A stretch of 64,000 nt of DNA from Flavobacterium litorale. Its GTDB lineage: Bacteria > Bacteroidota > Bacteroidia > Flavobacteriales > Flavobacteriaceae. Below, piece after piece: positions 26,539 through 36,573 of this stretch; the stretch's first letter is position 1; each line of letters starts with the position of its first letter. The DNA lies in the NCBI RefSeq assembly GCF_019613795.1, contig NZ_CP080429.1, forward strand, positions 1,021,501-1,085,500, in the 5' to 3' direction. A model generated the notes under the pieces. It ran no database searches. It was not told the origin of the DNA and was given only the letters and a program-made list of their open reading frames with translations. Both the position numbers and the translations under genes were made by a program.

Positions 26539-27891
26539 CTAAAACCCAAGTACAACTTTTGCTATCGAAAAGTAAATTAATATTCCACAAATATCGTTAC
26601 TGGTGGTAATAAAGGGTCCTGTAGCTAAGGCAGGGTCAATGCCTCCTTTGTTGAGTAATATGGGTACAAATGTACCGATTAGGGATGCAATTACAATTAC
26701 CGATATTAATGAGATGCTTATGGTAAGCCCAACATCGTAGCTTACGCCCAGCAAAAAATGACCGCCTATTATTAATATTATGGCTAGTATGGTACTGTTG
26801 AGCAGACTAAGCGAGACTTCTTTTATGAGTCGTTGCCATAGCGAACCACTTAGGGTATTGTTGGCTAAACCTTGTACTATTATTGCCGAGGATTGTACGC
26901 CTACGTTACCTGCCATTGCAGCAATAAGTGGTGTAAAAAAGAAGAGTTCGCCATGTTCTTTCATAGCACCATCAAACAGCCCCATTACTTTTACAGTAAC
27001 AAAACCACCTAGTAGTGCGAGCACCAGCCAAGGCAAACGCGCTCGTGTAAGCTCAATAATACTATCATCCGCCTCTACATCTTGCGAGATACCTGCTGCC
27101 AATTGGTAATCTTTATCGGCTTCTTCTTTAATTACATCTACAATATCGTCAATGGTAATGCGCCCTACCAGTCTGCCCAATTCGTCTACAACAGGTATAG
27201 CTTCAAGGTCATAACGTTGCATTATACGGGCTACCTCTACATCAGGAGTATTTACCTTTACAAAATCTACTTTAGAGATGTACACCTCGCTAATAGGTGT
27301 TTTTGTAGATGTTGTAAGTAAATCTTTTAACGAAAGCCTACCTTTTAGCCTGTTTTCATCGTCAACCACGTAAATAGAGTGTACACGTTGCACGTTTACA
27401 GCTTGTTCGCGCATCTCTTTTACGCAGGTAAGCACATTCCAGTTCTCGTTTACTTTTACGAGTTCCTTACCCATTAATCCCCCTGCAGTATCTTCGTCGT
27501 AACGTAGTAAATCTACAATATCTTTGGCGTGCTCAACGTCCAGTATCTCCGATATTACTTCCTCTTTTTTATCCTGTGGGAGTTCGCCAATAACATCGGC
27601 AGCATCATCGGTACTAAGTTCATCCAGCTCTACCGCAATTTCTTTTGGCGATAATTCTTTTAAGATTTTTTCTCGTACTTCCTCATCAAGCTCCAGCAGT
27701 ATTTCGGCTGTTTTTTCACTATCGAGGATGTGGAATATATAGATTGCTTCGGAACTGTTTAGCTCATCCATAATCTCTGCAATATCGGCATAGTGAACGT
27801 CCTCGAGTAGGTTTTGCAGTTCCTTCTCGCGGTTTTCGGCTACGTATTGCTCAATTTGGCTAATTAAATCCCTATCAATCTTAAACTCCAT
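26539..27891 (-). CDS. mgtE: magnesium transporter MgtE
   Basis: A 450-residue Mg2+ channel/transporter. The MgtE N-domain (about 1-130, helical, rich in Asp/Glu, with [15 protein letters not shown]) leads to two CBS domains (about 135-255, including [20 protein letters not shown]) and five membrane helices (about 285-450) with the pore region [17 protein letters not shown] and [18 protein letters not shown]. All parts are present at full length. It overlaps rsmA by 11 bases, so the two are translationally linked. Mg2+ gating through the N and CBS domains is known for the family. Confidence 0.96.
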   Translation of the reverse strand: MEFKIDRDLISQIEQYVAENREKELQNLLEDVHYADIAEIMDELNSSEAIYIFHILDSEKTAEILLELDEEVREKILKELSPKEIAVELDELSTDDAADVIGELPQDKKEEVISEILDVEHAKDIVDLLRYDEDTAGGLMGKELVKVNENWNVLTCVKEMREQAVNVQRVHSIYVVDDENRLKGRLSLKDLLTTSTKTPISEVYISKVDFVKVNTPDVEVARIMQRYDLEAIPVVDELGRLVGRITIDDIVDVIKEEADKDYQLAAGISQDVEADDSIIELTRARLPWLVLALLGGFVTVKVMGLFDGAMKEHGELFFFTPLIAAMAGNVGVQSSAIIVQGLANNTLSGSLWQRLIKEVSLSLLNSTILAIILIIGGHFLLGVSYDVGLTISISLISVIVIASLIGTFVPILLNKGGIDPALATGPFITTSNDICGILIYFSIAKVVLGF

Positions 27892-28660
27892 CGGCAGCTA
27901 TTTTTTGGGTTAATGTTATAAAATCTTCTGTAGAAAGTTGTTCAGGTCGCAGGTCAAAGATACTATCTTCCTTTAAACTATCAGAAAGGTTGTACGTTTT
28001 TAAACTGTTACGTAATGTTTTCCTGCGTTGGTTGAATGCTGCTTTTACTACTGCAAAAAATAGTTTTTCGTTACAAGGTAGCTGATAATTCTCCTTACGG
28101 ATAAGGCGTAATACCCCCGATTTTACTTTTGGTGGTGGGTTAAACACGTGCTCAGGTACGGTAAATAAATACTCGGCGTTATAAAAGGCTTGTGTTAGCA
28201 CCGATAGTATACCATACGTTTTACTCCCTTTTTTCTCGCAAATGCGTTCGGCTACCTCTTTTTGGAACATGCCTGCAAATTCGGGTATCTTGTCGCGCAT
28301 GGCCAGCGTACGAAATACAATTTGCGATGATATGTTGTACGGAAAGTTACCCACTATTGCCAGTGGTGCATCGCCAAAAACAGTGTTGAGGTTGTAGTGT
28401 AAAAAATCTTCAGATATAATCCTACCACTCAGTTTTAGGTAGTGTGCCGAAAGGTATGCTACCGACTCTTTATCAATTTCGATAACATAGGTTTCAACAG
28501 GTTTTTCCAGTAGGTATTTGGTTAGTACCCCCATACCCGGACCTATTTCGAGCACTTTATCGTATCCTTTTAGGCTCAGGGCATCGGCAATATCCTTTGC
28601 AATACTTTCGTCCGTAAGAAAATGCTGCCCTAAGTGTTTTTTGGCTTTTACTTTATCCAT
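27881..28660 (-). CDS. rsmA: 16S rRNA dimethyladenosine transferase
   Basis: A 259-residue SAM-dependent methyltransferase (KsgA/RsmA) that dimethylates two adenines near the 3' end of 16S rRNA during 30S maturation. Motifs: [11 protein letters not shown] at the start, [11 protein letters not shown] for SAM binding, [10 protein letters not shown] (the NLPY-type catalytic motif IV, here NFPY), and [14 protein letters not shown] near residue 180. Full length. It is part of a leftward block: DUF4286 lies 47 bases upstream and mgtE overlaps its 3' end by 11 bases. Confidence 0.96.
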   Translation of the reverse strand: MDKVKAKKHLGQHFLTDESIAKDIADALSLKGYDKVLEIGPGMGVLTKYLLEKPVETYVIEIDKESVAYLSAHYLKLSGRIISEDFLHYNLNTVFGDAPLAIVGNFPYNISSQIVFRTLAMRDKIPEFAGMFQKEVAERICEKKGSKTYGILSVLTQAFYNAEYLFTVPEHVFNPPPKVKSGVLRLIRKENYQLPCNEKLFFAVVKAAFNQRRKTLRNSLKTYNLSDSLKEDSIFDLRPEQLSTEDFITLTQKIAADGV

Positions 28661-28707
28661 TTAAATTATTTAGTGTGTGTAACTGTAAAGCGGTAGGCAG
28701 CGATGCG

Positions 28708-29028
28708 TTATGCTGGCTGAAACTCTTTAACTACCTCCAGTTCGGTACGGAAAGCTACCATTTTGTCGGCAAATAGTTTTAAACCTTCTTCGCGCATTTT
28801 TGGGGCATCTTCGTTGTAGTAGCGTTGTAGCATATCCATACTTTCGGTAGTGTATTGCACCGAGTAGGTAGTACCGCCCATTTCCTCTTCAATAAGTACT
28901 TTAACCATTTTGGCAGCAGTAAATTTGCCCAGTTGCAGCATCTCGGGTATGTGTTTTTCGGTCATCCATTGTACCCATTGGTTGTGTACCGTATCGTCTA
29001 TATTTATGGTTACGTTGTAAATAATCAT
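28708..29028 (-). CDS. DUF4286 family protein
   Basis: A 106-residue cytosolic protein beginning MIIYNVTINIDD and continuing VHNQWVQWMTEKHIPEMLQ, the standard opening of DUF4286, a dimeric alpha-beta-barrel-like family restricted mainly to Bacteroidetes. The function is unknown. It lies 47 bases from both the TPR gene upstream and rsmA downstream in the same direction, so it is probably in that operon. Confidence 0.88.
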   Translation of the reverse strand: MIIYNVTINIDDTVHNQWVQWMTEKHIPEMLQLGKFTAAKMVKVLIEEEMGGTTYSVQYTTESMDMLQRYYNEDAPKMREEGLKLFADKMVAFRTELEVVKEFQPA

Positions 29029-29075
29029 TGTGTATGGTTAATTTGTTTGTTTGATAATTTGAGTGTAGCGAATGG

Positions 29076-30854
29076 TTAACTCGCCGTATCGCCACGTAGT
29101 TTTCGAAACTGTTTTCGGGCTTCTACAAAGTAAATACTATCCTGATGTTCAAAGAGTACTTTTTCGTACAATGCTTTTGCCTTTTCGGTATCGTTTAATT
29201 TTTTGCTATAAATCTCTGCCGAGAAAAACAGAGCCTCGTCAATGTAAACACCATCGGCATAGTTGTCTATTATTTGTTTATAGTGCTCTAGTGCAAGGGT
29301 GTATTTGCCTTGTGTTTGGTAAATGTTACCAATGCGTAGTAGCGTAATATCTTGTATGCTTTCGGTTTTATCGGTGGCGATAATAGCTTTAAATGCGTCT
29401 AAAGCTTCTGTTTTTTTATTCTGATATAGCTTAAAATCAGCACGGGCAAACTTTTTAAGCGCGGTTTGGGTACTATCCTCTACCGTATTGTCTGTAATCA
29501 GTAAAAACAACTCCAAAGCATCGTTAGCAATAAGTTGCGATGACGACGATTTTAATACTTTGAGTTGTTTTTGCGCCCACTCAAAATCGCCTTTAAAGTA
29601 GGTGCTTTTAGCTACTTTTAAACTTGCCTGATGCCCTACGGCATCGTTTTTTAAATCTTCTTCAATTTGTGCGTAGTAAATAATTGCCTGATTGAATTTT
29701 TCTTCTAACAGGAGTATGTCCGACAGTTTCATTTTTACGTTAGCAACTTGGTATTTGTTAAGTTGCAGCTTTAAGGCATTATTAAGTGTGGCAATCCCCT
29801 CGTTAGGTGTTTGCAGGTAAAAAGCATCAAAATCAGCCTTTAGCAATTGTAGGTCTAACGAGTAGGGGCTTACGCCGAATTGTGCCAGTAAATCGTCTAT
29901 TCGTTTTTTAATAGCGGTATATTCCTTTTTTGGAGCTACGGCAATATCCATTTTAAGCAAATAGGTGTGTGCCTGCATTTGCAAGTTTGGGTCTTCTGTA
30001 TTTTCAAGTATAAAGTTCAGAATATCGCGTGCTGTTTCGGTTTCGTCTTCTTCAATGGCGAGCCTTGCTAGTGCCACAATATTGTTAAAGCTTGTAGGCT
30101 CTCGTTTGTAAATGGCGCGCTCCTGCATAAAGGCTTTACGATAATCGCGCTGTTGTACAAAAAACCAACTAAGGAAGTGATTCCAGAAAATATCTTGTGT
30201 TTTTTGTGTTTTTATGAGTAAGGTTTTCCGTAGGGCGTTATTAAACGTTTCGGGCGACTCCTCATTCATGAACCGCGAAAGCTGATTTTGTACTATGGGT
30301 AAATTTTGCTGGTTTTTATAAGCATAGTTCAATAGGTTATCAATCATTAACTCCATATTACCTAACTGCCCTTGTAGCAATGCCATTTGGTAATCAAAAT
30401 TCATATTCTCATTTATGCTCATTGCCTTTTCGTAGGCTTGCAATGCTTCTTTAGGGAGTACTTTTTTCTCAAAAGTATTGGCTACACTGTATACGTAGCC
30501 TGGATTTTCGGCTATCGCATCCAACGCTTGGGTGTAGTAATTGCGTGCCTGTAGGGTATCGTTTTGCAATTGGTGGTTGTAACCCAACTCTACCAACAAT
30601 ACAGGGCGTTTAATGCGCTTTAGTTTTTTTTGGAGTAACTGTTCTGCTTCGTTGTATTGCTCAAGTTGTTGGTAGGTGGCTACCATGCGTTGTACAATAA
30701 ATGTATTGGTAGGTTGCTTTTGGGCTAACTGCTCGTAAATAACCAACGCTTTTTCAAACTCGCCTTTTTCAAAGTAGTTGTTTGCCAGTTGCTGGTTTTG
30801 TGCATAAATCAAGGCTGGAAGTAGCGATAATATATAAATGATTATTTTCTTCAT
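29076..30854 (-). CDS. secreted tetratricopeptide repeat protein
   Basis: A 592-residue protein with a signal peptide (residues 1-18, LIYAQ), then many TPR units across the whole length, the clearest being NNYFEKGEFEKALVIYEQLAQ (N-terminal), ARNYYTQALDAIAENP, IGNIYQTQGKYTLALEHYKQ and FFSAEIYSKKLNDTEKAKALYE (C-terminal). Probably a periplasmic or outer-membrane-facing scaffold. ATG 30854 is chosen because its ATGA overlaps the TGA stop of the upstream gene, a classic coupling signal; a second ATG two codons earlier is possible. It lies in the serS-to-mgtE block. Confidence 0.88.
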   Translation of the reverse strand: MKKIIIYILSLLPALIYAQNQQLANNYFEKGEFEKALVIYEQLAQKQPTNTFIVQRMVATYQQLEQYNEAEQLLQKKLKRIKRPVLLVELGYNHQLQNDTLQARNYYTQALDAIAENPGYVYSVANTFEKKVLPKEALQAYEKAMSINENMNFDYQMALLQGQLGNMELMIDNLLNYAYKNQQNLPIVQNQLSRFMNEESPETFNNALRKTLLIKTQKTQDIFWNHFLSWFFVQQRDYRKAFMQERAIYKREPTSFNNIVALARLAIEEDETETARDILNFILENTEDPNLQMQAHTYLLKMDIAVAPKKEYTAIKKRIDDLLAQFGVSPYSLDLQLLKADFDAFYLQTPNEGIATLNNALKLQLNKYQVANVKMKLSDILLLEEKFNQAIIYYAQIEEDLKNDAVGHQASLKVAKSTYFKGDFEWAQKQLKVLKSSSSQLIANDALELFLLITDNTVEDSTQTALKKFARADFKLYQNKKTEALDAFKAIIATDKTESIQDITLLRIGNIYQTQGKYTLALEHYKQIIDNYADGVYIDEALFFSAEIYSKKLNDTEKAKALYEKVLFEHQDSIYFVEARKQFRKLRGDTAS

Positions 30855-31510
30855 ATCCATTTTTTAAAATAAGAATAATTAGCCGTTCCAATATTTTTTA
30901 GCATTATGGATTTATCAACATCTATGTCGCTCCACTTTGTGATAGCATTATTATCTTTAAATATATTTTGCCCTACGGTTATTTTTTTCTTTTGAGTTAG
31001 CAAATTTACGCTTACACTTTTCATATCTCCACTCACTCTATGGTAATCAAACGCATCATAACCAATTAAAACAAAATTATCCTCTTGGAAACGAAATTTG
31101 TAAGTTTCATCTACTATATTCCAACTACCACAATTATAGAAATAGCGTAAGTTTATTGAAAGAATACCATTTTTTATAGATACTTTATCTTTATTAAATG
31201 GATCTTCAAGACAAGGTTCGTTTTTGTAGTCTACTGTTGGTATAAACACATCGTTTTGTGCTTTCAGCGAGTAAAGCTCGTTGTTTTTATTTTTAAATAA
31301 GATTAATAATTGCCTTGGTTTTAATTTACTTTCTTTGAGATCTATTTCTTCAATAACTATAACTACATCTTCTAATGAATCACTATTCAAATCACCTTCA
31401 ATAGCAGCTATGGTTTTCCATCCTTTTGGTATAAAACTGTTTAGTCTTAAATTTTGTGAAAAGCTAGTTAACGACAGTAATAACGTGATATAGAGAAATA
31501 GTTTTTTCAT
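30851..31510 (-). CDS. exported protein of unknown function with FG-GAP/VCBS-like start
   Basis: A 219-residue protein: a signal peptide (MKKLFLYITLLLSLTSFSQ), then a segment IPKGWKTIAAIEGDLNSDSLEDVVIVIEE. The 'GDLNSD..EDVV' pattern is the calcium-loop motif of an FG-GAP/VCBS blade, here present once. The remaining beta-rich part I do not recognise. ATG 31510 is preferred over two codons upstream because it gives a clean signal peptide. It overlaps the TPR gene by four bases (ATGA), so the two products are likely made together in the envelope. Confidence 0.75.
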   Translation of the reverse strand: MKKLFLYITLLLSLTSFSQNLRLNSFIPKGWKTIAAIEGDLNSDSLEDVVIVIEEIDLKESKLKPRQLLILFKNKNNELYSLKAQNDVFIPTVDYKNEPCLEDPFNKDKVSIKNGILSINLRYFYNCGSWNIVDETYKFRFQEDNFVLIGYDAFDYHRVSGDMKSVSVNLLTQKKKITVGQNIFKDNNAITKWSDIDVDKSIMLKNIGTANYSYFKKWI

Positions 31511-31525
31511 AGTCATCAAAAAATC

Positions 31526-31638
31526 GAACGCGGAAAACTCGGATTAGGCAGATTTTCGTAGCGTATAGTATAAACGCAAAATAAGCATCTATTGGTATAA
31601 AACTGTGCGTATCTGTAAAATCCGCGGCATCCGCGTTC
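31526..31638. repeat. 113-bp inverted-repeat element between serS and the FG-GAP-like gene
   Basis: The left arm (31526-31553, beginning GAACGCGGA and ending GCAGAT) is an imperfect reverse complement of the right arm (31611-31638, beginning ATCTG and ending CCGCGTTC). The 57 bases between carry no ORF. The GC-rich 'ATCCGCGGCATCCGCG' arm is unlike the AT-rich intergenic background and resembles dispersed palindromic repeats found between genes in Flavobacterium genomes. Probably a REP/MITE-type element. Confidence 0.6.
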
Positions 31639-31659
31639 CCACCTTTAGTAACAAATTTA

Positions 31660-32931
31660 CTAATTTATCATGTCAAACCCAGTATAAGGGCGTAAAACTT
31701 CGGGTATTACTATACCTTCGGGTGTTTGGTAGTTTTCTAGCAGTCCGGCTAGGACCCTTGGTAAGGCTAACGAGCTTCCGTTTAGGGTATGCGCTAGTTG
31801 ATTTTTACCCTCTTTATCTCTGTAGCGTAGTTTTAACCTGTTGGCTTGGAATGTTTCGAAATTGGACACCGAGCTTATTTCCAACCAACGGTCTTGTGCG
31901 GTAGAGAATACCTCAAAATCGTAGGTTAATGCTGCGGTAAAGCCCATGTCGCCACCACAAAGGCGCAGTACCCTGTAGGGTAAACCAAGCTCTTTTAGTA
32001 GCATTTTTATATGATCAACCATACCATCTAGGGCAGCATACGAATTTTCGGGTTTTTCAACACGTACAATTTCTACCTTATCAAATTGGTGCAAACGGTT
32101 AAGCCCACGAACGTGCGCACCGTACGAACCTGCCTCACGACGGAAACATGGTGTGTAGGCTGTACATTGTACTGGCAATTCTTTCTCCTCAACAATTACA
32201 TCGCGGAACATATTGGTAACAGGTACTTCGGCAGTAGGGATAAGGTATAAATCGTCTACCCCTACATGGTACATTTGCCCCTCTTTATCGGGTAATTGCC
32301 CTGTACCGTAACCCGATGCCTCGTTTACCAAATGGGGTACTTGTACCTCGTTGTACCCTGCTTCGGTATTTTTATCTAAAAAATAATTAATAAGGGCACG
32401 CTGTAACCTAGCACCTTTGCCTTTATATACAGGGAAACCTGCTCCTGTTACTTTATTGCCTAGTTCAAAATCAATAATATCGTATTTTTTAGCCAGTTCC
32501 CAGTGGGGCATAGCTTCGCCGTGCAGTTCAGGAATATCACCAGAACGTGCTATTTCTTCATTGTCCTCTTCTGATTTTCCAGCGGGTACGCTATCGGCAG
32601 GTACGTTAGGCAATTTGTATAGTGCCTGTGTTAACTCCTCCGATACCGTATTTAAAACTTCGGTAAGTTCTTTGCTTTTCTCTTTATACTGTGCTGTTTT
32701 CTCACGAATTAGGGTTGCTTTTGCTTTCTCGCCCGCCTTCATTAGTGCACCAATATCTTTAGACAGTTTATTGGATTCCGATAAAACAGTATCTAAAGCT
32801 ACTTGCGTACTTCTTCTTTTTTCGTCAAGTGCAATAACTTCATCCACAAGTGCTTCGGCATCAAAATGACGTTTGCCCAGCGCTTGTATTACGTGGTCTC
32901 TGTTTTCTCTAATAAATGCTGTCTGTAACAT
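31660..32931 (-). CDS. serS: serine--tRNA ligase
   Basis: A 423-residue class II aminoacyl-tRNA synthetase that charges tRNA-Ser. The N-terminal long coiled-coil arm (about residues 28-105) binds the tRNA variable arm. The catalytic core has PHWELAKKYDIIDFE, the motif 2 arginine region CFRREAGSYGAHVRGL and motif 3 GSSLALPRVLAGLLENYQ. Full length for the family. A TAnnTTTG box on the minus strand (32956-32963, TAAATTTG) lies 25 bases upstream of the ATG. It heads the leftward block that continues to mgtE, although the inverted-repeat element separates it from the next gene. Confidence 0.97.
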   Translation of the reverse strand: MLQTAFIRENRDHVIQALGKRHFDAEALVDEVIALDEKRRSTQVALDTVLSESNKLSKDIGALMKAGEKAKATLIREKTAQYKEKSKELTEVLNTVSEELTQALYKLPNVPADSVPAGKSEEDNEEIARSGDIPELHGEAMPHWELAKKYDIIDFELGNKVTGAGFPVYKGKGARLQRALINYFLDKNTEAGYNEVQVPHLVNEASGYGTGQLPDKEGQMYHVGVDDLYLIPTAEVPVTNMFRDVIVEEKELPVQCTAYTPCFRREAGSYGAHVRGLNRLHQFDKVEIVRVEKPENSYAALDGMVDHIKMLLKELGLPYRVLRLCGGDMGFTAALTYDFEVFSTAQDRWLEISSVSNFETFQANRLKLRYRDKEGKNQLAHTLNGSSLALPRVLAGLLENYQTPEGIVIPEVLRPYTGFDMIN

Positions 32932-33080
32932 AATTGTATATGGTTTATGAAGTGGGCAAATTTAATCATTTGTTTTTATTAAATGGTTCGGATTTGTAAA
33001 CTTTCAAAAGTCTTATCTTTACCTTTTTACAACCCGTAAATTGCTTTTTATTAGCTATTTTTGGAAAAAGATTTAGAAAA

Positions 33081-35003
33081 ATGAAAAACTTTACCCTAAT
33101 AATCGTATTGCTATTGGGTTTGTCGTGTGCTTTTGCGCAGCAAAACGATGCCGATTTTGAACAGATAGTAGAAGCCGAAATGAAATCGGCAGTTAATATT
33201 ACTAATTTTGTTGCCAATATTAATACAGGTAATTACGATGTACTGTACCACCAATTGGAGTTTGATATTGACCCCGCCGAGTATTTTATTAGCGGTGTGG
33301 TTACCACTACATTTAGAGCAAAAGATAATATGCCCGATATTACATTCGACCTTACTTCGCAGCTTACGGTAAGCGAAGTTACTATGGGCGAAGATAGCTT
33401 AATGTTTGAGCAAAATACGGATGATGAACTAATTATAACTTTCCCGACACCGTTGGCATTAAATACCGAAGCTACGGTTGTTATAACCTATTCGGGGCAA
33501 CCTGCTTTTGGCTCGGATGCCTTTGCAACAAATGTACACGATGGTGTGCCCGCTTTATGGACACTATCGCAGCCCTATGGCGCAAAAGATTGGTGGCCTT
33601 GTAAACAAGACCTTAACGATAAGATTGATAATATTGATGTGTACCTGACCGCGCCTTCGGAGTACGTAAGTGTATCTAACGGACTAGAGTTGTCACAAAT
33701 CGAAAATGGCGATGGTACTAAAACAACGCATTTCCAACATAATTACCCTATACCCGCTTATTTAATTGCGATAGCCTGTAGCAATTATACCATATACAAC
33801 CAAACAGCAGGTACAGCACCTAATACATTCCCTGTGGTAAATTATATTTACCCCGAAACTGCCGATACAGCCATCCCAGAGCTTGGGCATACGTTGCCTA
33901 CTATGAATTTGTTTGAAGAATTATTTGAAACCTACCCTTACCACGAAGAAAAATACGGGCATGCCCAGTATGGTTATGGGGGTGGTATGGAACACACTAC
34001 TGTATCGTTTATGGGAGGGTATTACCGCGAATTAATAGCGCATGAGTTGGCACACCAATGGTTTGGTAATAAAGTAACTTGTGGTTCGTGGAAAGATATT
34101 TGGCTTAACGAAGGCTTTGCTACGTACCTATCAGGATTAGTAGTAGAAGATGCTGATGGTAATGATGCGTTTACCGAGTGGAAGGGCGGGCGTAATGCCA
34201 ACATTACGTCGTTTCCCAACGGTAGCGTATACCTTTCGGATACCGATACAACTAACGTTAGCCGAATATTTAATAGCCGATTGAGCTATAATAAAGGCGC
34301 TATGGTAGCGCACATGCTTCGCTATAGGGTAGGCGATACTGATTTTTACCAAGGGCTTAGAAATTACCTTAACGACCCCGAATTGGCATTTGGTTATGCC
34401 AAAACCCACGATTTACGTGCACACCTTGAGGCAACATCGGGTATGGATTTAAATGAATTTTTCCAAGATTGGGTGTACGGGCAAGGCTACCCAACATACT
34501 CTATAACTATAGAGCATTGGGAGTTTGGCAAGGTAAAAATAACCGTAAACCAAACCCAGTCGCACCCTTCAGTAGATTTCTTTGAAATGCCCGTACCAAT
34601 ACGATTGTTTGGTGCCAATGGCGCAGTGCAGGATATTGTGGTAGAGAATACTTTTAATGGGCAAGAGTTTATAGTAGATGTTCCTTTTGCGTATACGGGC
34701 GTACAATTTAATCCGCAAAACGATATTATATCAGCCAATAACGAAGTGTTTTTAGGAACCAACCAAATCAATAGTCTCGACTCGGTACGATTGTACCCCA
34801 ACCCTACATCGGATAATTTGAATGTACAACTACCACAAAACGTGCTTCTTGAAAAAGCTATTTTTTACAATACGCTAGGGCAAAAAGTACTGGAAACAGG
34901 TAATACCACTACTTGGAATATTGCACAACTTGCCAATGGCGTACATTTTGTTACGCTAATTACCAATAAAGGTACAACACAGCTTCGTTTTATTAAGGAG
35001 TAA
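33081..35003 (+). CDS. secreted M1-family metallo-aminopeptidase with T9SS tail
   Basis: A 640-residue zinc peptidase. Signal peptide 1-19 (CAFAQ). The N-terminal beta domain (about 50-235) precedes the exopeptidase signature GGMEH (301-305, GxMEN type), the zinc site HELAHQW (His321, Glu322, His325) and Glu344 in LNEGFATY. A type IX secretion C-terminal domain closes the protein (RLYPNPTSDN, FYNTLGQKVLE, LANGVHFV, RFIKE). It lacks the large C-terminal helical domain of PepN, so it is the short secreted form. A near-consensus promoter (TTG 32993-32995, 17-base spacer, TATCTTTA 33013-33020) lies upstream, divergent from serS. Confidence 0.93.
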   Translation: MKNFTLIIVLLLGLSCAFAQQNDADFEQIVEAEMKSAVNITNFVANINTGNYDVLYHQLEFDIDPAEYFISGVVTTTFRAKDNMPDITFDLTSQLTVSEVTMGEDSLMFEQNTDDELIITFPTPLALNTEATVVITYSGQPAFGSDAFATNVHDGVPALWTLSQPYGAKDWWPCKQDLNDKIDNIDVYLTAPSEYVSVSNGLELSQIENGDGTKTTHFQHNYPIPAYLIAIACSNYTIYNQTAGTAPNTFPVVNYIYPETADTAIPELGHTLPTMNLFEELFETYPYHEEKYGHAQYGYGGGMEHTTVSFMGGYYRELIAHELAHQWFGNKVTCGSWKDIWLNEGFATYLSGLVVEDADGNDAFTEWKGGRNANITSFPNGSVYLSDTDTTNVSRIFNSRLSYNKGAMVAHMLRYRVGDTDFYQGLRNYLNDPELAFGYAKTHDLRAHLEATSGMDLNEFFQDWVYGQGYPTYSITIEHWEFGKVKITVNQTQSHPSVDFFEMPVPIRLFGANGAVQDIVVENTFNGQEFIVDVPFAYTGVQFNPQNDIISANNEVFLGTNQINSLDSVRLYPNPTSDNLNVQLPQNVLLEKAIFYNTLGQKVLETGNTTTWNIAQLANGVHFVTLITNKGTTQLRFIKE

Positions 35004-35018
35004 TTTTAACGCATTACT

Positions 35019-35489
35019 ATGGCTACTACCGTTAAGTTAAAACGTATAATTATACTTTTATTTGGGCTACTAGCCTTAGTAATAATTTCTGATTTTTGTA
35101 TACCGAGCAAAACTTATGAAGAGGAAGTTATAGCTGTAAGCCGAAACAAAGAGCGGTATTATAATGCCGCACAAAATGCACACTATTCTTATACGGTACA
35201 AACACCAACATATAGTTTTTCGGCATCCGAAGATTTTGCCATACAGTTTAACGAACATCCAAAAGTAAAAACCACAATATCACTATTGTTTGATGAGGTT
35301 AATACTGCCGAAATTGTTGCTACAGGCGAAACCGAAGTATATTCGTTACGGTTATTATCGGGGTTGGTTTTCCCTCTTTTCGCACTTATTATATTGGGTT
35401 TGGGTTACAAACAACCCAATAAACGAACCATACTTTTATTTGTAACACAGGCTTTATTACTTGCCAATTTGGTGTTTTTATTGGTATAA
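35019..35489 (+). CDS. small membrane protein of unknown function
   Basis: A 156-residue protein not assigned to a family. Membrane segments are predicted at about residues 8-27, 110-130 and 137-155, with a roughly 80-residue soluble stretch between the first and second that is probably periplasmic (KNKERYYNAAQNAHYSYTVQ begins it). It starts 15 bases after the M1 peptidase stop and is probably co-transcribed with it. Its stop codon abuts that of the convergent aldo/keto reductase gene with no gap. No function is proposed. Confidence 0.7.
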   Translation: MATTVKLKRIIILLFGLLALVIISDFCIPSKTYEEEVIAVSRNKERYYNAAQNAHYSYTVQTPTYSFSASEDFAIQFNEHPKVKTTISLLFDEVNTAEIVATGETEVYSLRLLSGLVFPLFALIILGLGYKQPNKRTILLFVTQALLLANLVFLLV

Positions 35490-36443
35490 TTATTTCCAGT
35501 CGCTTACTTTAGTAAGCAATTCAATGTGCTCAGCTCTTATGGGCAATTTTGGTGCGTTTATAATACTTTCCAATTGTTTTAGGCTGGTAGCACTTACAAT
35601 AGGTGCTGTAACGGACGGACGGTGTAGTAGCCACGCCAACGCTACTGTTGCAGGTGTTGTATTTAAATCACTTGCCACTTCGTCTAAAGCACTTAGTATT
35701 TTATACCCACGCTCGTTTAAATATTTATCCATACTACCGCCACGAGGGCTTTTCCCAAAATCGTCCTTGCTGCGGTATTTACCTGTAAGAAATCCGCTGG
35801 CAAGCGAAAAATAATTGAGTACACCAATATTATTATCCAAGCAAATCTGCTCTAGTCCGTTTTCAAATTTATCCCTGTCGTATAAATTATAATGCGGCTG
35901 AAAAGTACTGTACATGGGTAATCCTTTATCCGTAGCAATATCCAATGATGCCTGTAATCGCGCTACCGAAAGGTTACTAGCCCCTATATAGCGTACTTTA
36001 CCTTCTTGTATTAGTTGGGCATACGTTTCTAGTGTTTCCTCTATAGGTGTATTTTCGTCGTCAAAATGCGTTTGGTACAAGTCAATATAATCTGTTTGTA
36101 AACGCTTTAATGAGTCTTCTACCGCCTGTGAAATATATTTTTTAGAGAGTCCTTTTTTACCGTTACCCATATCGTAACCAACTTTGGTAGCTATAATAAC
36201 ACTATCACGATTTTTACGTTGTTTAAGCCAATTTCCAATAACAATTTCCGATTCGCCTCCTTCATTTCCATCAGCCCAACGCGAGTAAGCATCGGCAGTA
36301 TCAATAAAATTAAAACCTTTGTCCGTAAAAGCATTTAGCAATTCAAACGATGTTTTTTCGTCTGTTGTCCATCCAAACACATTACCACCAAACGTCATAG
36401 GGTAAACATGTAAGTTGGTAGTACCTAGTTTTCTTTTTTCCAT
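35490..36443 (-). CDS. aldo/keto reductase
   Basis: A 317-residue NADPH-dependent oxidoreductase with a TIM-barrel. The AKR tetrad is readable: Asp-Tyr in FIDTADAYSRW, Lys in VIIATKVGYD and His in DYIDLYQTHFDD. GASNLSVARLQ and a C-terminal VTAPIVSATSLKQLE segment also fit. It resembles the YajO/YhdN-type (auxin-induced-like) group; the physiological substrate is unknown. It is transcribed leftward, divergent from rseP, and ends directly against the membrane protein gene. Confidence 0.92.
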   Translation of the reverse strand: MEKRKLGTTNLHVYPMTFGGNVFGWTTDEKTSFELLNAFTDKGFNFIDTADAYSRWADGNEGGESEIVIGNWLKQRKNRDSVIIATKVGYDMGNGKKGLSKKYISQAVEDSLKRLQTDYIDLYQTHFDDENTPIEETLETYAQLIQEGKVRYIGASNLSVARLQASLDIATDKGLPMYSTFQPHYNLYDRDKFENGLEQICLDNNIGVLNYFSLASGFLTGKYRSKDDFGKSPRGGSMDKYLNERGYKILSALDEVASDLNTTPATVALAWLLHRPSVTAPIVSATSLKQLESIINAPKLPIRAEHIELLTKVSDWK

Positions 36444-36534
36444 TTTTTAATACCGTTATTGGATTTTGTATTGTTTTTATTTTAAATGGGATTAACCAAC
36501 ACCCTAAATATAGCTATAAGTAATTAGAAAACAC

Positions 36535-36542
36535 TATTTTTG
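36535..36542 (+). promoter_or_regulatory. -7 promoter element of rseP
   Basis: TATTTTTG (TAnnTTTG) lies 31 bases upstream of the rseP ATG. No good TTG element is at the expected distance, so this is a partial match. Confidence 0.4.
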
Positions 36543-36573
36543 TGCGTTTGTAAAAATAGAATTAATAATAAAG

